Assembly (NCBI GenBank): GCA_020633655.1
Contig: JACKDF010000011.1
Location: 1 to 64,000 of the forward strand
Reading direction: 5' to 3'
DNA length: 64,000 nucleotides
Source: Deferribacteres bacterium
GTDB lineage: Bacteria > Zhuqueibacterota > Zhuqueibacteria > Zhuqueibacterales > Geothermadaptataceae
Shown: piece after piece, positions 25,382 through 35,001 of the stretch
Layout of the letters: each line of letters opens with the position of its first letter
Position numbering within the stretch: position 1 is the stretch's first letter
The notes under the pieces: generated by a model
Told to the model about the DNA's origin: nothing
The model's database searches: none
The model's input: the letters and a program-made list of their open reading frames with translations, nothing else
Program-made: the position numbers and the translations under genes

Positions 25382-28300
25382 TTATGCGATGAAATCGAAA
25401 GCATCGGCGAGCTGAAAAAATCCCGTGCTCTGTTTTTTTTGCAGGGCGGCATCAATTTCCTGTATTCGTTGCTTGGCGGATCGACCAAAAACGCTGGCTT
25501 CGCCTTCAAGTCGCAGAACCAGATCAAAAAGGTCCCGCGCTTTTGGCAGATTTTCTAATTGCAAATAACAATCACCGGCTTTAAAAAGGGCAGTTGTGCG
25601 CCAGTTCTGTTTGGTCTTTGGAGCGAAATATTTCATTTTCATGAACTCTGCTGCTGCCTGCTCGTAGCGCTGTAAGTTGTAATACGAATCGCCTAAAAAG
25701 AACAGGATTTCGGCTTTATCCTCACCATGGGCCAGAGGCAACAATTCACGGTAAACAGCGATCGCTTGTTCAAAATCGCGCTTGTCACGGTAAAGTGTGG
25801 CGATTTTCAGGCGGTAGGCAAATTCTTTATCGTCGTTGGGATACGTTTTTATATAATGACGAGCGTAGGAAATCGCTGCATCTGACAGACCGATATTGGC
25901 GTATAAATCGATTAATTTTACCAGAACTTCTTTGTATCTGTCGTCAATCAGGGTATCGGATAACACCTGATTGTAGGATGATATAGCGGGTTGCCACATT
26001 TTTTCGGTCTGATAGAAATCACCCAATTCGATATAAACGTTGCGCAAAAAAGGGTGGCCGGCATATTCCTGGGGTAGTTTTTTTAAAATTTCCAGTCCGT
26101 CGTCGGTTTTGTTGCGCAGGAGGTATGTTCGCGCTAATCCCAACTCTCCACGAATGGCAAAATTAGTATTTTTCAAATCTTTACGCAAGTCTTTAAATGC
26201 ATCCTCTGCCTTGCCGAAATTTTTTGCCCTTATCCATGCTTCGCCTAATTCGTATTGTAAAGAACCGTAAAAATTTACATCCTGCGGGAACTTCTTGCGA
26301 AAAGATTTAATATCCTCGGATACATCCTTGATTTTGTCCTGGCGGAGCTGTGCGAGAATGGCGTCGTACATGGCTTCGGCTTCCAGGGCCGAGCCACCTG
26401 TTTCCGTCAGACATTGCAATGCCAGTTCCCGGGCGCGCACATAGCGGTGTTCTTCCAGTTCCAGCTTTGTCAGCGCCAGCCGAACCTGTGGCGCAAGGGA
26501 ATTACCTTTGTAACGGTCGAGAAAGTTTAAGTAGTATTCACGCGCGAGATGTACAATTTTCTGCTGTGCTGTTATTTCAGCCAACTCAAAAAGCGCTTTT
26601 GGGGCACGTGCATCCTGCTGGTGTAAATATACGAATTGCAGTAGCGCATTGGAAGCTTCCAGTGTGTTTCCGGAAGCAAGCAGTGTCTGTGCATTGAGAA
26701 AACTGACATCCGCGTCCAATTGTGAACCGGGGAATAAAGTTGATCCGGAACTCCTCTCTTTGGTTTGCTGCAACCAACGGCGCACTCCCTCGAAATCGTT
26801 GTTTTCGTAATCCAGCTTCGCCAGAAGATAGGTTGCTGTTTGTGCAATTTCGTGGTAAAAAAAGCGCTCCTGGATCACCAGCAATAGACGTTTTGCTTTC
26901 GCATCATCCTTTGTGGCCTGGAGGAGTTGCGCCTGCATTAACATGGCCCGTGCTGCAGAAATACTGTTCTTCGATTCGTCAAGCTTTTGTAAAATTACCA
27001 ATGTGGCGGCGGTATCCTTTAGTGCTAGCGCAAGTTGTGCATTAAAATAGAGTGCTGCAGCGAGGTCTTCTGTACCACTATTCTGAAAATTATTCAGACG
27101 TTCACGCAGTTCTGCAAGCGCAGTCTCGTCGTTCACATTCAGGTTTTTCAGTTTTCTTTGCAAAACCGCTTCGTTGATATCGGCAAAGTTTTTGTCGGAT
27201 TGATGGTCGCGGGATATCTGGTCCAAAGGTGCTGGAAGATCGTCCAGGATATTCTGAAGCAGGATCGTACCTAAAATCAGATCCCTTCCCTCAATGTCTT
27301 CTTCATATTTCCACTCAAGATTGGGCATTTCGAGTGCTGTTTTCGCGGAATCGTACAGCGCGAATTCGTTGCCGCGATCGAGGAGCCTTTCACGACTGGC
27401 TTTGGCGAAATAACATTGTCCCATGAGCAGGGCAATCTGGGTTCGAACTCGATCATTTTCTCCGGCGCCTTGGAGCCCCCTTAAACGGACAATCGCTTTA
27501 TCCCAGGAATGCAATAACATGAGCCGTTTTACCTTGCTGATTTCCGGGTGCTCATTTTCAAAGTTTTCGTCGAGGGCAGTGGCGAGAATGGAGGATAAAT
27601 CCGGCTGCATATACTTTTCGATGAGCTCGACGTGATCGCGTGCAGTGGCTGCATAGTAGCTTGCGGGATATAACTGGAGCAGGCGCCGCCATTCATCTGC
27701 TGCCATGAGCCAGTTTTGTTTTTTCTCATAGCTGCGTGCCAGGCGTGCCTGCACATCGTCAATTTGCGGCTGGTGCGGCCAGGTGGTGATGTAGCGGGAG
27801 AAAATCCGAATGGCAAACGGAGCATCTGCACGCAGATCGAGATAAACATCCCCTTCCAATTGCAAGACATCAGCCAGTAGATGTTCGTCGCGGGTTTTTT
27901 CACCAGCGAGCCGGATAGCCTCCAGGGCATTTTCCGCATTTCCCTGGCGGTAGGCCGATTGCGCCGAACGAAGCCGAATTTTCGCAACGATGGAATCTGC
28001 TAATGCCGCGTCTGTTTCTAATGCCTTGGTAAAGGCTGCAAAAGCCTGGGCAAATTCTTCCAGTTTAAAATAAACATTCCCCAAAGCAACGAAGCGGCGG
28101 TATCCAATTTTATCAAATCGTAAGGGTGCTTTCAGGGTTTCAAGAGCTGCTTGATTTTGGCCATCCTGCAGCAGAAATTCGGCTTTTTTAATCTGTGCGA
28201 CTGCCGAGAGGGAGTCGTTTTTTCCAGAAATTACCGTTGATAATCGTGTAAAAGCCGTTTTGCGATCACCAATCAGAAACAGGATTTCTCCGGATTCCAA

Positions 28301-29074
28301 TCCCGCCTGTAAGGCCTCGTCGGTGTTTTTATAGCTCGATAAAACATTATCATAGACAGACAAAGCTTTTTTAAGCTGCCCCAGGGATTTGTGCAGACGG
28401 GCTTTGATCAGCCAGACCGTGCTTCCTGCCATCGCTTCAGGAAATTCCTGGAGAAATTCATCTGCCATGCGAAAGGCTCGCCCGGTCTCCCCGGATTTGG
28501 TAAAGTCCTCAAGCAGTGCCAACTGGGCTGCCGCTGTGTCGTCGAGCTTTTCGGGATAAAGATCGATGGTTTCGAAGAGTACTTTGCGCCCGCGCTCGTT
28601 TTCTCCTAATTGCAGATATAATTTTCCTGCCTGCAACATCGCCGAAGAGGCATTCTCGGCATCGGAAGAAAATCGGGCGTAGAGCTCAAAAAACTCGGCC
28701 GCGCCAGCATCGTTTTTTTCTGCAGCATGACAACGGGCAATTTGATAATAAACGTCGCGGGCAAAGGGGGAATAGGGATATTTGATATTAAGCCGTTCAT
28801 AAGTTGCACGTGCTGCCGGGTAGTCGTGCAGTTGTTGCTGGCTTTCAGCAATTCGGCGCAGTGCTTCCGGAATACGAGCTTCGCCCGGATATTTATTTAC
28901 GAACAGTTGAAATTGTACGATCGCCAATTCGGGATAATTGTCCCGTAAGAGTTTATTGGCGTAGGCAAATTCATCATTGATAACGCTCTCATCCGCATTC
29001 TGTGCCTGAAGAAAGGCAAATGAAAAAGCGATAAAAAACACAACAAAAAATTTATAATTTTTGCAAATTGGCAT
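25382..29074 (-). CDS. Large exported tetratricopeptide-repeat protein
   Basis: The protein is 1230 residues with a signal peptide (about 1-25, FFVVFFIAFSFAFLQAQ) followed by about 25-30 TPR-like helical pairs along the whole chain, such as FVNKYPGEARIPEALRRIAE and LNIKYPYSPFARDVYYQIAR. Such proteins in this group act as periplasmic or outer-membrane-associated scaffolds; a partner is unknown. ATG 29074 lies inside the end of the helicase gene (23-base overlap), a sign of translational coupling; the earlier frame start at 29101 would place extra residues ahead of the signal peptide. It is followed 12 bases later by the sigma-like gene. Confidence 0.82.
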   Translation of the reverse strand: MPICKNYKFFVVFFIAFSFAFLQAQNADESVINDEFAYANKLLRDNYPELAIVQFQLFVNKYPGEARIPEALRRIAESQQQLHDYPAARATYERLNIKYPYSPFARDVYYQIARCHAAEKNDAGAAEFFELYARFSSDAENASSAMLQAGKLYLQLGENERGRKVLFETIDLYPEKLDDTAAAQLALLEDFTKSGETGRAFRMADEFLQEFPEAMAGSTVWLIKARLHKSLGQLKKALSVYDNVLSSYKNTDEALQAGLESGEILFLIGDRKTAFTRLSTVISGKNDSLSAVAQIKKAEFLLQDGQNQAALETLKAPLRFDKIGYRRFVALGNVYFKLEEFAQAFAAFTKALETDAALADSIVAKIRLRSAQSAYRQGNAENALEAIRLAGEKTRDEHLLADVLQLEGDVYLDLRADAPFAIRIFSRYITTWPHQPQIDDVQARLARSYEKKQNWLMAADEWRRLLQLYPASYYAATARDHVELIEKYMQPDLSSILATALDENFENEHPEISKVKRLMLLHSWDKAIVRLRGLQGAGENDRVRTQIALLMGQCYFAKASRERLLDRGNEFALYDSAKTALEMPNLEWKYEEDIEGRDLILGTILLQNILDDLPAPLDQISRDHQSDKNFADINEAVLQRKLKNLNVNDETALAELRERLNNFQNSGTEDLAAALYFNAQLALALKDTAATLVILQKLDESKNSISAARAMLMQAQLLQATKDDAKAKRLLLVIQERFFYHEIAQTATYLLAKLDYENNDFEGVRRWLQQTKERSSGSTLFPGSQLDADVSFLNAQTLLASGNTLEASNALLQFVYLHQQDARAPKALFELAEITAQQKIVHLAREYYLNFLDRYKGNSLAPQVRLALTKLELEEHRYVRARELALQCLTETGGSALEAEAMYDAILAQLRQDKIKDVSEDIKSFRKKFPQDVNFYGSLQYELGEAWIRAKNFGKAEDAFKDLRKDLKNTNFAIRGELGLARTYLLRNKTDDGLEILKKLPQEYAGHPFLRNVYIELGDFYQTEKMWQPAISSYNQVLSDTLIDDRYKEVLVKLIDLYANIGLSDAAISYARHYIKTYPNDDKEFAYRLKIATLYRDKRDFEQAIAVYRELLPLAHGEDKAEILFFLGDSYYNLQRYEQAAAEFMKMKYFAPKTKQNWRTTALFKAGDCYLQLENLPKARDLFDLVLRLEGEASVFGRSAKQRIQEIDAALQKKQSTGFFQLADAFDFIA

Positions 29075-31268
29075 ATTGCACCATGAGTGTTTTGGGTCCA
29101 ACTGATTTAAAATCGACGATAACTCGTGCTTTCAATCCTTCACCGGCAATGGCTTTTACCACACCCGGTCCAAATTGTGCGTGCTGTACTTGCATGCCTT
29201 TTTTCAAGGCATGGCTTTCATGCTCCTGGGAAAAATCCTCGTAATCGGGCATAACCTGAGCGTGCGGTTCCATCCTTTTGCGTGACAGGGGACGCCGTGC
29301 CGGGCGCCGGCTGAATCCATGAAACATGGTTTGGTGCTCGACCAGCGACTGATCCAGCTCGCGCAGGAATCGCGATGGCATTGAATCTCTGCTGTCGCCA
29401 AAACGCCTGCGAAACGTACAGAAGGACAAGAACAGCATTTCCTGCGCACGTGTGGCGCCGACATAAAATAAACGCCGTTCTTCTTCGAGATCATCCCGGT
29501 TTTCAATACTACGCGAAAGCGGAAACAGGCCCTCTTCGCAGCCGGTGATAAATACGACCGGATATTCAAGTCCTTTCGCCGCGTGCAATGTCATGAGCGT
29601 AACAGCCTTTTCCTGCTCATTCAGGGAATCGATATCGGTTATCAGCGCGACTTCTTCCAGAAATGTATCCAGTGTCGCATCTGAATTGCGCTCAAAATGT
29701 TCACGAATACCGTTGACTAACTCCCGCAGGTTTTCAAGTCGGGAAATGGACTCCGGTGTGTTTTCGTCCTGGTAAAGTTTTGGCATGCCGCTTTCGTCAA
29801 TGAGAGCACGCACGAACTCCACAGGTTGCCGTTCACCTTTGGTGTCCATGAAATTTTTCATCATTAGATAAAAACGGCGTATTCCACTGCGTGCTTTGGC
29901 ACTTATTTCCGGGATATCTTCAATAAATTCCAAAACTTCAAAAAGTGTGCATTTTTTTAAAAGAGCGTACTGGGCTAACTTCTGTACCGTTGTTTCACCG
30001 ATGGCGCGTTTCGGAAAATTGATAATTCGCCGCAGGCTGATGGAATCAAATGGATTCATGATGACGCGCAGATAAGCGAGGGCGTCTTTAATCTCTTTGC
30101 GCTCATAAAAACGCAGGCCACCGATGACAATATAGGGCATGCCGTTGCGGCGAAGACCATCTTCCAGTGCCCGGCTTTGAAAATTGGTGCGGTAGAGCAG
30201 CGCCATATCCTGCAGTCCCGCATCATAATCATCCATTGCCGCTTTCAGCTTTTGTACGATAAACTCCGCTTCTTCGTAGTCTGTTCCGCTTTCCAGTATC
30301 TGAATCTTTGCGCCAGGTTCACGCTCCGTCCACAACTCCTTCTCATGCCGTCCGGCGTTGTTTACAATAACAGAATGTGCGGCTGCAAGAATATTTTTAG
30401 TGGAACGGTAATTCTGCTCAAGGCGAAAAACCTGTGCATGGTCAAAGGATTTATTAAATTCGAGAATATTGCGCAGATCGGCGCCGCGCCAACGGTAAAT
30501 GGATTGATCATCATCCCCGACGACAAAAACATTTTTTGTATTGCCTGCAAGCAGTTTTATGAATTCGAATTGCGCAAGGTTCGTGTCCTGAAATTCATCA
30601 ACCAGGAGATATTTGAACTGATGTACGTACCTCTCGCGGACATCTTCATGTTCCTGAAAAAGAACAACCGGCAACATCAATAAATCATCAAAATCAAGGG
30701 CGTTATTCTCACGTAAAAAATTGAGGTATTTGTGGTAAACCTCGGCTGTGGCCTGCTCGATATCGCTTGCAGCCATTTGTGCATATTTTTGTGGCCCCAC
30801 AAATGCATTCTTTGCGTTGCTGAGGTAATGTTGTATAGTGGCCGGCTTAAATCTTTCCTTGTTAATGTTCAGTTCATCCATCAGCAGCTTGATACAGCTC
30901 ATCTGATCCTGCGTATCGTAGATGTTAAAAGAGCGCTGTCGACCCAGCTTTTCCGCTTCGCGTCGTAGAATGCGTGCACCGAGGCTGTGGAAAGTGCCAA
31001 TCCATGAGTCCCATCCCAGGCCGATTCCCAACGTACCAAGACGCTCTTTCATCTCTCCGGCCGCTTTATTGGTGAAGGTCATCGCCATAATTTGGTGTGG
31101 ATTGCATTTGCTGTTGGCCAACAGCCATGCGATACGATAGGTGAGAACGCGTGTTTTGCCACTGCCGGCGCCTGCAAGAACGAGTACAGGACCATCTTCC
31201 GCGAGCACGGCAGAACGTTGGGCGGAGTTTAATTTGTTCAGTAAATTGTCAAGCTGATCAGAAACCAA
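29052..31268 (-). CDS. pcrA: ATP-dependent DNA helicase PcrA/UvrD
   Basis: The 738-residue protein is a superfamily 1A helicase. Motif I is LAGAGSGKTR (31-40), Ia AMTFTNKAAGEMKERL, II LLVDEFQDTN (221-230), III VVGDDDQSIYRWRGA, IV VFRLEQNYRS, V VTLMTLHAAKGLEYPVVFI and VI EEERRLFYVGATRA. A C-terminal Tudor-like tail is visible (MQVQHAQFGPGVVKAIAGEG). It unwinds DNA in nucleotide-excision and mismatch repair and displaces RNA polymerase or RecA. The start is TTG at 31268, immediately after the mltG stop (TAATTG), with no in-frame ATG before motif I. Its 3' end overlaps the TPR gene. Confidence 0.96.
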   Translation of the reverse strand: MVSDQLDNLLNKLNSAQRSAVLAEDGPVLVLAGAGSGKTRVLTYRIAWLLANSKCNPHQIMAMTFTNKAAGEMKERLGTLGIGLGWDSWIGTFHSLGARILRREAEKLGRQRSFNIYDTQDQMSCIKLLMDELNINKERFKPATIQHYLSNAKNAFVGPQKYAQMAASDIEQATAEVYHKYLNFLRENNALDFDDLLMLPVVLFQEHEDVRERYVHQFKYLLVDEFQDTNLAQFEFIKLLAGNTKNVFVVGDDDQSIYRWRGADLRNILEFNKSFDHAQVFRLEQNYRSTKNILAAAHSVIVNNAGRHEKELWTEREPGAKIQILESGTDYEEAEFIVQKLKAAMDDYDAGLQDMALLYRTNFQSRALEDGLRRNGMPYIVIGGLRFYERKEIKDALAYLRVIMNPFDSISLRRIINFPKRAIGETTVQKLAQYALLKKCTLFEVLEFIEDIPEISAKARSGIRRFYLMMKNFMDTKGERQPVEFVRALIDESGMPKLYQDENTPESISRLENLRELVNGIREHFERNSDATLDTFLEEVALITDIDSLNEQEKAVTLMTLHAAKGLEYPVVFITGCEEGLFPLSRSIENRDDLEEERRLFYVGATRAQEMLFLSFCTFRRRFGDSRDSMPSRFLRELDQSLVEHQTMFHGFSRRPARRPLSRKRMEPHAQVMPDYEDFSQEHESHALKKGMQVQHAQFGPGVVKAIAGEGLKARVIVDFKSVGPKTLMVQYANLQKL

Positions 31269-32291
31269 TTAATTGCCATTGCCTTTCTTCTTTTCCCGCG
31301 CTACCCGGCGGCGCACTTTATCGAACTCTTTTTTTGCCCGAAGGTGTTGATTCAGCGTTGCGCTGAAGACATGGGAGCCGTCTCCTTTGGCGACAAAGTA
31401 GAGATAAGGGACGTCTGCCGGATTTAGTGCTGCAACAATGGCAGCATGACCGGGATTTTTAATTGGACCGGGTGGCAACCCGGCGTATTTGTAAGTGTTG
31501 TATGGCGAATCTATCTGCAAGTCTTTGTTTAATAACCGGCGTGGGCCATCCGGGATGATGTATTGAATCGTTGGATCCGCCTGTAAGCGAATACCTTTTC
31601 GCAGACGGTTGTAGTAAACTCCCGCAATAATCGCGTGTTCTTCTGGTAAAATTGCCTCACCTTCAATAATCGATGCAAGTGTGATCATTTCATGCAATGT
31701 GTATCCCAGTGCGGCAGCCTTTTCCTCTGCATCTTTTGGCAATTGATGAAAAAATTGCTCAACGAGTATGCCAGCCGCTTCTTCCGGTGCGATCCCCCAG
31801 TACATACGGTACGTTTCCGGGAACAGATAACCTTCGAGATTGCTGGCGGGTACATTCTTCTGTGCCGTGAATGCACTGTCAAATACCAACTCCATAAAAG
31901 CTGCCGAATCGATTTCGACTTTTGCAGATAAAACCGCAGCGATTTGTTTTGCAGTGCTGCCTTCCGGTAAGGTTACACTCTCTTCGATTTGCCGGCCAGT
32001 ATTGAGCAAGCGCAGTACATCGAGATTATTTAATCGTTGCGGCAGTTTAAATTTCCCGGCCTGGAGCTTGGTTTCATAGCCACTTAATTTCGCAGCCAGC
32101 CGGAAAAGATTGGGATTTTCAATCACGTCGGCCTGATACAAAATGCTGGCGATCCGTTGAATGCTTGCGCCCTTGGGAATCACGACCGTTACGCCTGCAT
32201 TGGCGTGTGGTTTAAAAAAAACAATGTAGGCTGCAAACACAAGTGCAAAAACAGCCAATACGATAGAGTACTTTATGATTTTTCGAAACAT
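31269..32291 (-). CDS. mltG: Endolytic murein transglycosylase MltG
   Basis: The protein is 340 residues. It has an N-terminal anchor (about 5-27), a LysM-like N-domain (about 33-105) and the YceG domain (about 105-330). The catalytic glutamate is E210 in ITLASIIEGEA, followed by ADPTIQYIIPDGPRRL and the substrate-cleft segment YNTYKYAGLPPGPIKNPG. It cleaves nascent glycan strands and sets glycan length at the inner membrane. The gene directly precedes pcrA and ends one base before its TTG start, so the four genes mltG, pcrA, TPR and sigma-like are tightly linked. Confidence 0.95.
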   Translation of the reverse strand: MFRKIIKYSIVLAVFALVFAAYIVFFKPHANAGVTVVIPKGASIQRIASILYQADVIENPNLFRLAAKLSGYETKLQAGKFKLPQRLNNLDVLRLLNTGRQIEESVTLPEGSTAKQIAAVLSAKVEIDSAAFMELVFDSAFTAQKNVPASNLEGYLFPETYRMYWGIAPEEAAGILVEQFFHQLPKDAEEKAAALGYTLHEMITLASIIEGEAILPEEHAIIAGVYYNRLRKGIRLQADPTIQYIIPDGPRRLLNKDLQIDSPYNTYKYAGLPPGPIKNPGHAAIVAALNPADVPYLYFVAKGDGSHVFSATLNQHLRAKKEFDKVRRRVAREKKKGNGN

Positions 32292-32339
32292 ACTCGATCC
32301 ATCCTGGGTCGGAATTGAAATTGTAAATCATGTGTGGAA

Positions 32340-33062
32340 TTAATTCGTACCGTTTTGTAAAAAGAAAAAAAAGTCGTAAAACGAATGCGTATAGACCGCA
32401 ACTGCCAGTCCACGGTGCACGAACAGCAATCCTAATATGCATCCGGCCACAAAGCGAAAAGTAAACGATGACCATGTAAAGTATTCAAAGGATGCGTAAT
32501 GAAAAACAGAGAATATCACCGAGGAAATAAAAGTTGCTATGGCGATTTGCAGCCATCTCTTCGAGTGCATAAGTTGTTGAAAAAAATACAGCAGCAAACC
32601 TAACATCAACAAGCGGAAAAGAATTTCCTCCCATATTCCCGCGGAGAAGGCCATCAGGATTTGTGGCAGCATTTCCTCAAATTTGTCTACGATGTTGCCG
32701 GTTTGCAAACTCAGAATCTGGTTTGTGATGTATCCGGTTACACTGCCGAGAAAAACGGCATAAAAGACGCTTTCAAATATTATCATAAAAAATGCAGAAA
32801 TTCCTGGAAATTTATAGCCTTGTCTGCGTGCCAAAATGATAATGAAAACCGTCGCAACCAAATACGCCGCTAATAAAATCAGTGGCTCATTCAACCCGAT
32901 TGCTCTTAAAAAATCTTTGAGAAAGATCTCTGCGGAATTGCGTACTTCGAGAACCATATCCTGGTAATACCAACGGACGGCTATTTCATAAAGCAGGATT
33001 GCGGGCAGCGTGGCTACCATGCCAAACGCTAAATTTTGAGTATTTTTATAGTAATTAACCAC
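32340..33062 (-). CDS. CPBP-family intramembrane glutamic endopeptidase
   Basis: The protein is 240 residues with about seven hydrophobic helices. The metal/catalytic motif EExxxR is WEEILFR (144-150) and a second motif IFSVFHYASF sits near 182-191; the third carries RFVAGCILGLLF. The family includes Rce1-like prenyl-protein proteases and bacteriocin self-immunity proteins; no bacteriocin genes are close, so the substrate is unknown. The start is GTG at 33062. It lies 48 bases upstream of mltG and could head that operon. Confidence 0.85.
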   Translation of the reverse strand: MVNYYKNTQNLAFGMVATLPAILLYEIAVRWYYQDMVLEVRNSAEIFLKDFLRAIGLNEPLILLAAYLVATVFIIILARRQGYKFPGISAFFMIIFESVFYAVFLGSVTGYITNQILSLQTGNIVDKFEEMLPQILMAFSAGIWEEILFRLLMLGLLLYFFQQLMHSKRWLQIAIATFISSVIFSVFHYASFEYFTWSSFTFRFVAGCILGLLFVHRGLAVAVYTHSFYDFFFFLQNGTN

Positions 33063-33333
33063 TTTGGAATTATAAAATATTCTATGGCTTAAACCGGAGA
33101 TCTTGAAAACGAAACCCGGTTCGCTGTAATTAAATGTTGTTGAATCAGGGCGAGAGCCTGAATCCTGGGATGCACTTTATTGTCACTTTTTCTACTATAA
33201 AAAAATGGCCTGATTGCTTGCAGACCATTCAAAAATATGAATTTTTACGAAAATCAAAGTCCGACAATATAGAGAACGATGGGGGAAATGTCAATACGAA
33301 ATTAGGCACAAAAGCACGGGGCTGGCAGGCTTG

Positions 33334-33876
33334 TTATCGCAAGTAATGGTCAACAAAATACAGGCCGGTATAGACACGCGGATCGACCAGAAGTCCATCT
33401 TTTAATTTGTCCTGCAACCAGTCATAAGTGGCATGTAGCGGGACTTTATGCACGATGATCGTCTCTGTTTCATCACCACCACCGCTGCCTGTCTGGCGAC
33501 AGTTGAGAGCGAGATAGTAGTTTACAACTTCGGTACTTGTTCCAGGACTTGTAGGAGCGGCCATCAGGTACAGCAATTCGTCTGTTTCATACCCGGCTTC
33601 TTCGAATAATTCCCGTTTTGCCGCATCTTCCAGGGCTTCATCCTTGAGGGATGCTTCATCACCGGCAAGGCCTGCAGGATATTCTATAACATAATTGTGC
33701 ATAACGATTCGGTACTGTTCGATGAAAATGATTTCCTTTTCCGCGGTAACCGGGATGACAAGCACGATGCCGGTAGCGCGTACGTTGTGAATGTATTCCT
33801 TCGATTTATATTCAAGAAATTCAAGGAATTCTCCACGATGATGAACGATTGCATCCCACTTGTTTTTCAGATTCAT
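33334..33876 (-). CDS. Nudix hydrolase (ADP-sugar pyrophosphatase-like)
   Basis: The 180-residue protein has the Nudix box in residues about 72-96: AGDEASLKDEALEDAAKREL then FEEAGYETD. The preceding VIEYPAGL is typical of ADP-ribose pyrophosphatases of the NudF type. It is likely to hydrolyse a nucleoside diphosphate linked to a sugar; the exact substrate is unknown. No clear ribosome site precedes the ATG. It is the last gene of a minus-strand series, 70 bases after the D-cysteine desulfhydrase-like gene. Confidence 0.88.
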   Translation of the reverse strand: MNLKNKWDAIVHHRGEFLEFLEYKSKEYIHNVRATGIVLVIPVTAEKEIIFIEQYRIVMHNYVIEYPAGLAGDEASLKDEALEDAAKRELFEEAGYETDELLYLMAAPTSPGTSTEVVNYYLALNCRQTGSGGGDETETIIVHKVPLHATYDWLQDKLKDGLLVDPRVYTGLYFVDHYLR

Positions 33877-33946
33877 GATTTATCAGTTTTTGGTTTCAGG
33901 TTTACAGGTGCCGAGGTTGCAAGTTTTGTTTGTAGCACAATGAAAT

Positions 33947-34933
33947 TTAAAAAAACAAATCGCGTTTTGGGAAAAGGCCAAAGACGCCGCCGGTATGCCA
34001 GAACAGTACATTCTTCTCTTTTGGGATTTCACCGCGCTGAATCAATTCTTTGCATGCATACATCGTTTTTCCTGTGTACACAGGATCCGTGAGAATGCCT
34101 TCCAGGCGCGCAACTTGTTTAATTGTGTTTATCTCATCGACACTGGAGAGCGCGTAACCTTTACCGACAAACCCATCGATAATTTTTAAGTTCGTTTGTT
34201 TTAAGTTCAAATCCGGCATGTATTTTTTTTGAAAATCATCGACAATTTCATTCACAACTTTTGTAAAAAATTCAGCATCGTCGCAAACATTGATTCCCCA
34301 AATCTCAAAGTTCAGGTCGAGCAAGGCTTCACCTAATAACAATCCGGCGTAGGTCCCCCCGGACCCAACGGCACAAAGCATAATATCGATCGGAATATCC
34401 GCTGCTTTTAATTGGTGCGCGGCTTCCTCCAGGGCGGCAACATATCCCCAGGCGCCAAGAGAGGTGGAGCCGCCTTCAGGAATAATATAGGCTTTTTTGC
34501 CTTTTTTTTGGTAGTCTTCAGCAATTGCCGCCATGATATTTAAATTATCTTTGTACTGCTCTGGAGTCACATAAGTTATTTCCGCATCGACAAGCAGGTT
34601 GATCATGAGGTTGCCGTCGCGGGCGGCTGTGCTGCTGCCATTGAGTACGACGTGACTTTGCATGTCCAATTTCGCTGCAGCAACAGCTGTGGCTCGCGCG
34701 TGATTGGATTGAATGCCACCGCAGGTTATCACAACATCGCATTCTTTTTTTTGTGCGTCGGCGAGAAGAAATTCCAGTTTGCGAATTTTATTGCCAGACA
34801 TGCCAATACCGCTGTAATCATCGCGTTTCATCCAGATATTTGGCCCCTCGAGTGCACGTGTGAGGCGCTTTAAAGGCTGTATAGGCGTTGGCAAATGAGC
34901 GAGATGGACACGAGCAGGATAATTTATTTTCAT
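33947..34933 (-). CDS. D-cysteine desulfhydrase/ACC deaminase-family PLP enzyme
   Basis: The 328-residue protein belongs to fold-type II PLP enzymes. The lysine that would hold PLP is K49 in GIGMSGNKIRKLEFLLADA; ITCGGIQSNHARATAVAAAK and the phosphate-cup region CAVGSGGTYAGLLLG follow. Members act as D-cysteine desulfhydrases or ACC deaminases; sequence alone cannot settle which. It is encoded between the DegT aminotransferase and the Nudix hydrolase on the same strand. Confidence 0.87.
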   Translation of the reverse strand: MKINYPARVHLAHLPTPIQPLKRLTRALEGPNIWMKRDDYSGIGMSGNKIRKLEFLLADAQKKECDVVITCGGIQSNHARATAVAAAKLDMQSHVVLNGSSTAARDGNLMINLLVDAEITYVTPEQYKDNLNIMAAIAEDYQKKGKKAYIIPEGGSTSLGAWGYVAALEEAAHQLKAADIPIDIMLCAVGSGGTYAGLLLGEALLDLNFEIWGINVCDDAEFFTKVVNEIVDDFQKKYMPDLNLKQTNLKIIDGFVGKGYALSSVDEINTIKQVARLEGILTDPVYTGKTMYACKELIQRGEIPKEKNVLFWHTGGVFGLFPKRDLFF

Positions 34934-35001
34934 GGTATACTTTCTTCAGTGTTTTGACACAGCCCCATCGTTCACTTTAAGTATTGTGTGAAGAAATCAG
35001 G

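Noticed and set aside
33697..34092. A 131-codon plus-strand frame across the Nudix and desulfhydrase genes.
   Set aside because: It is antisense to two supported genes and joins them across a gap.
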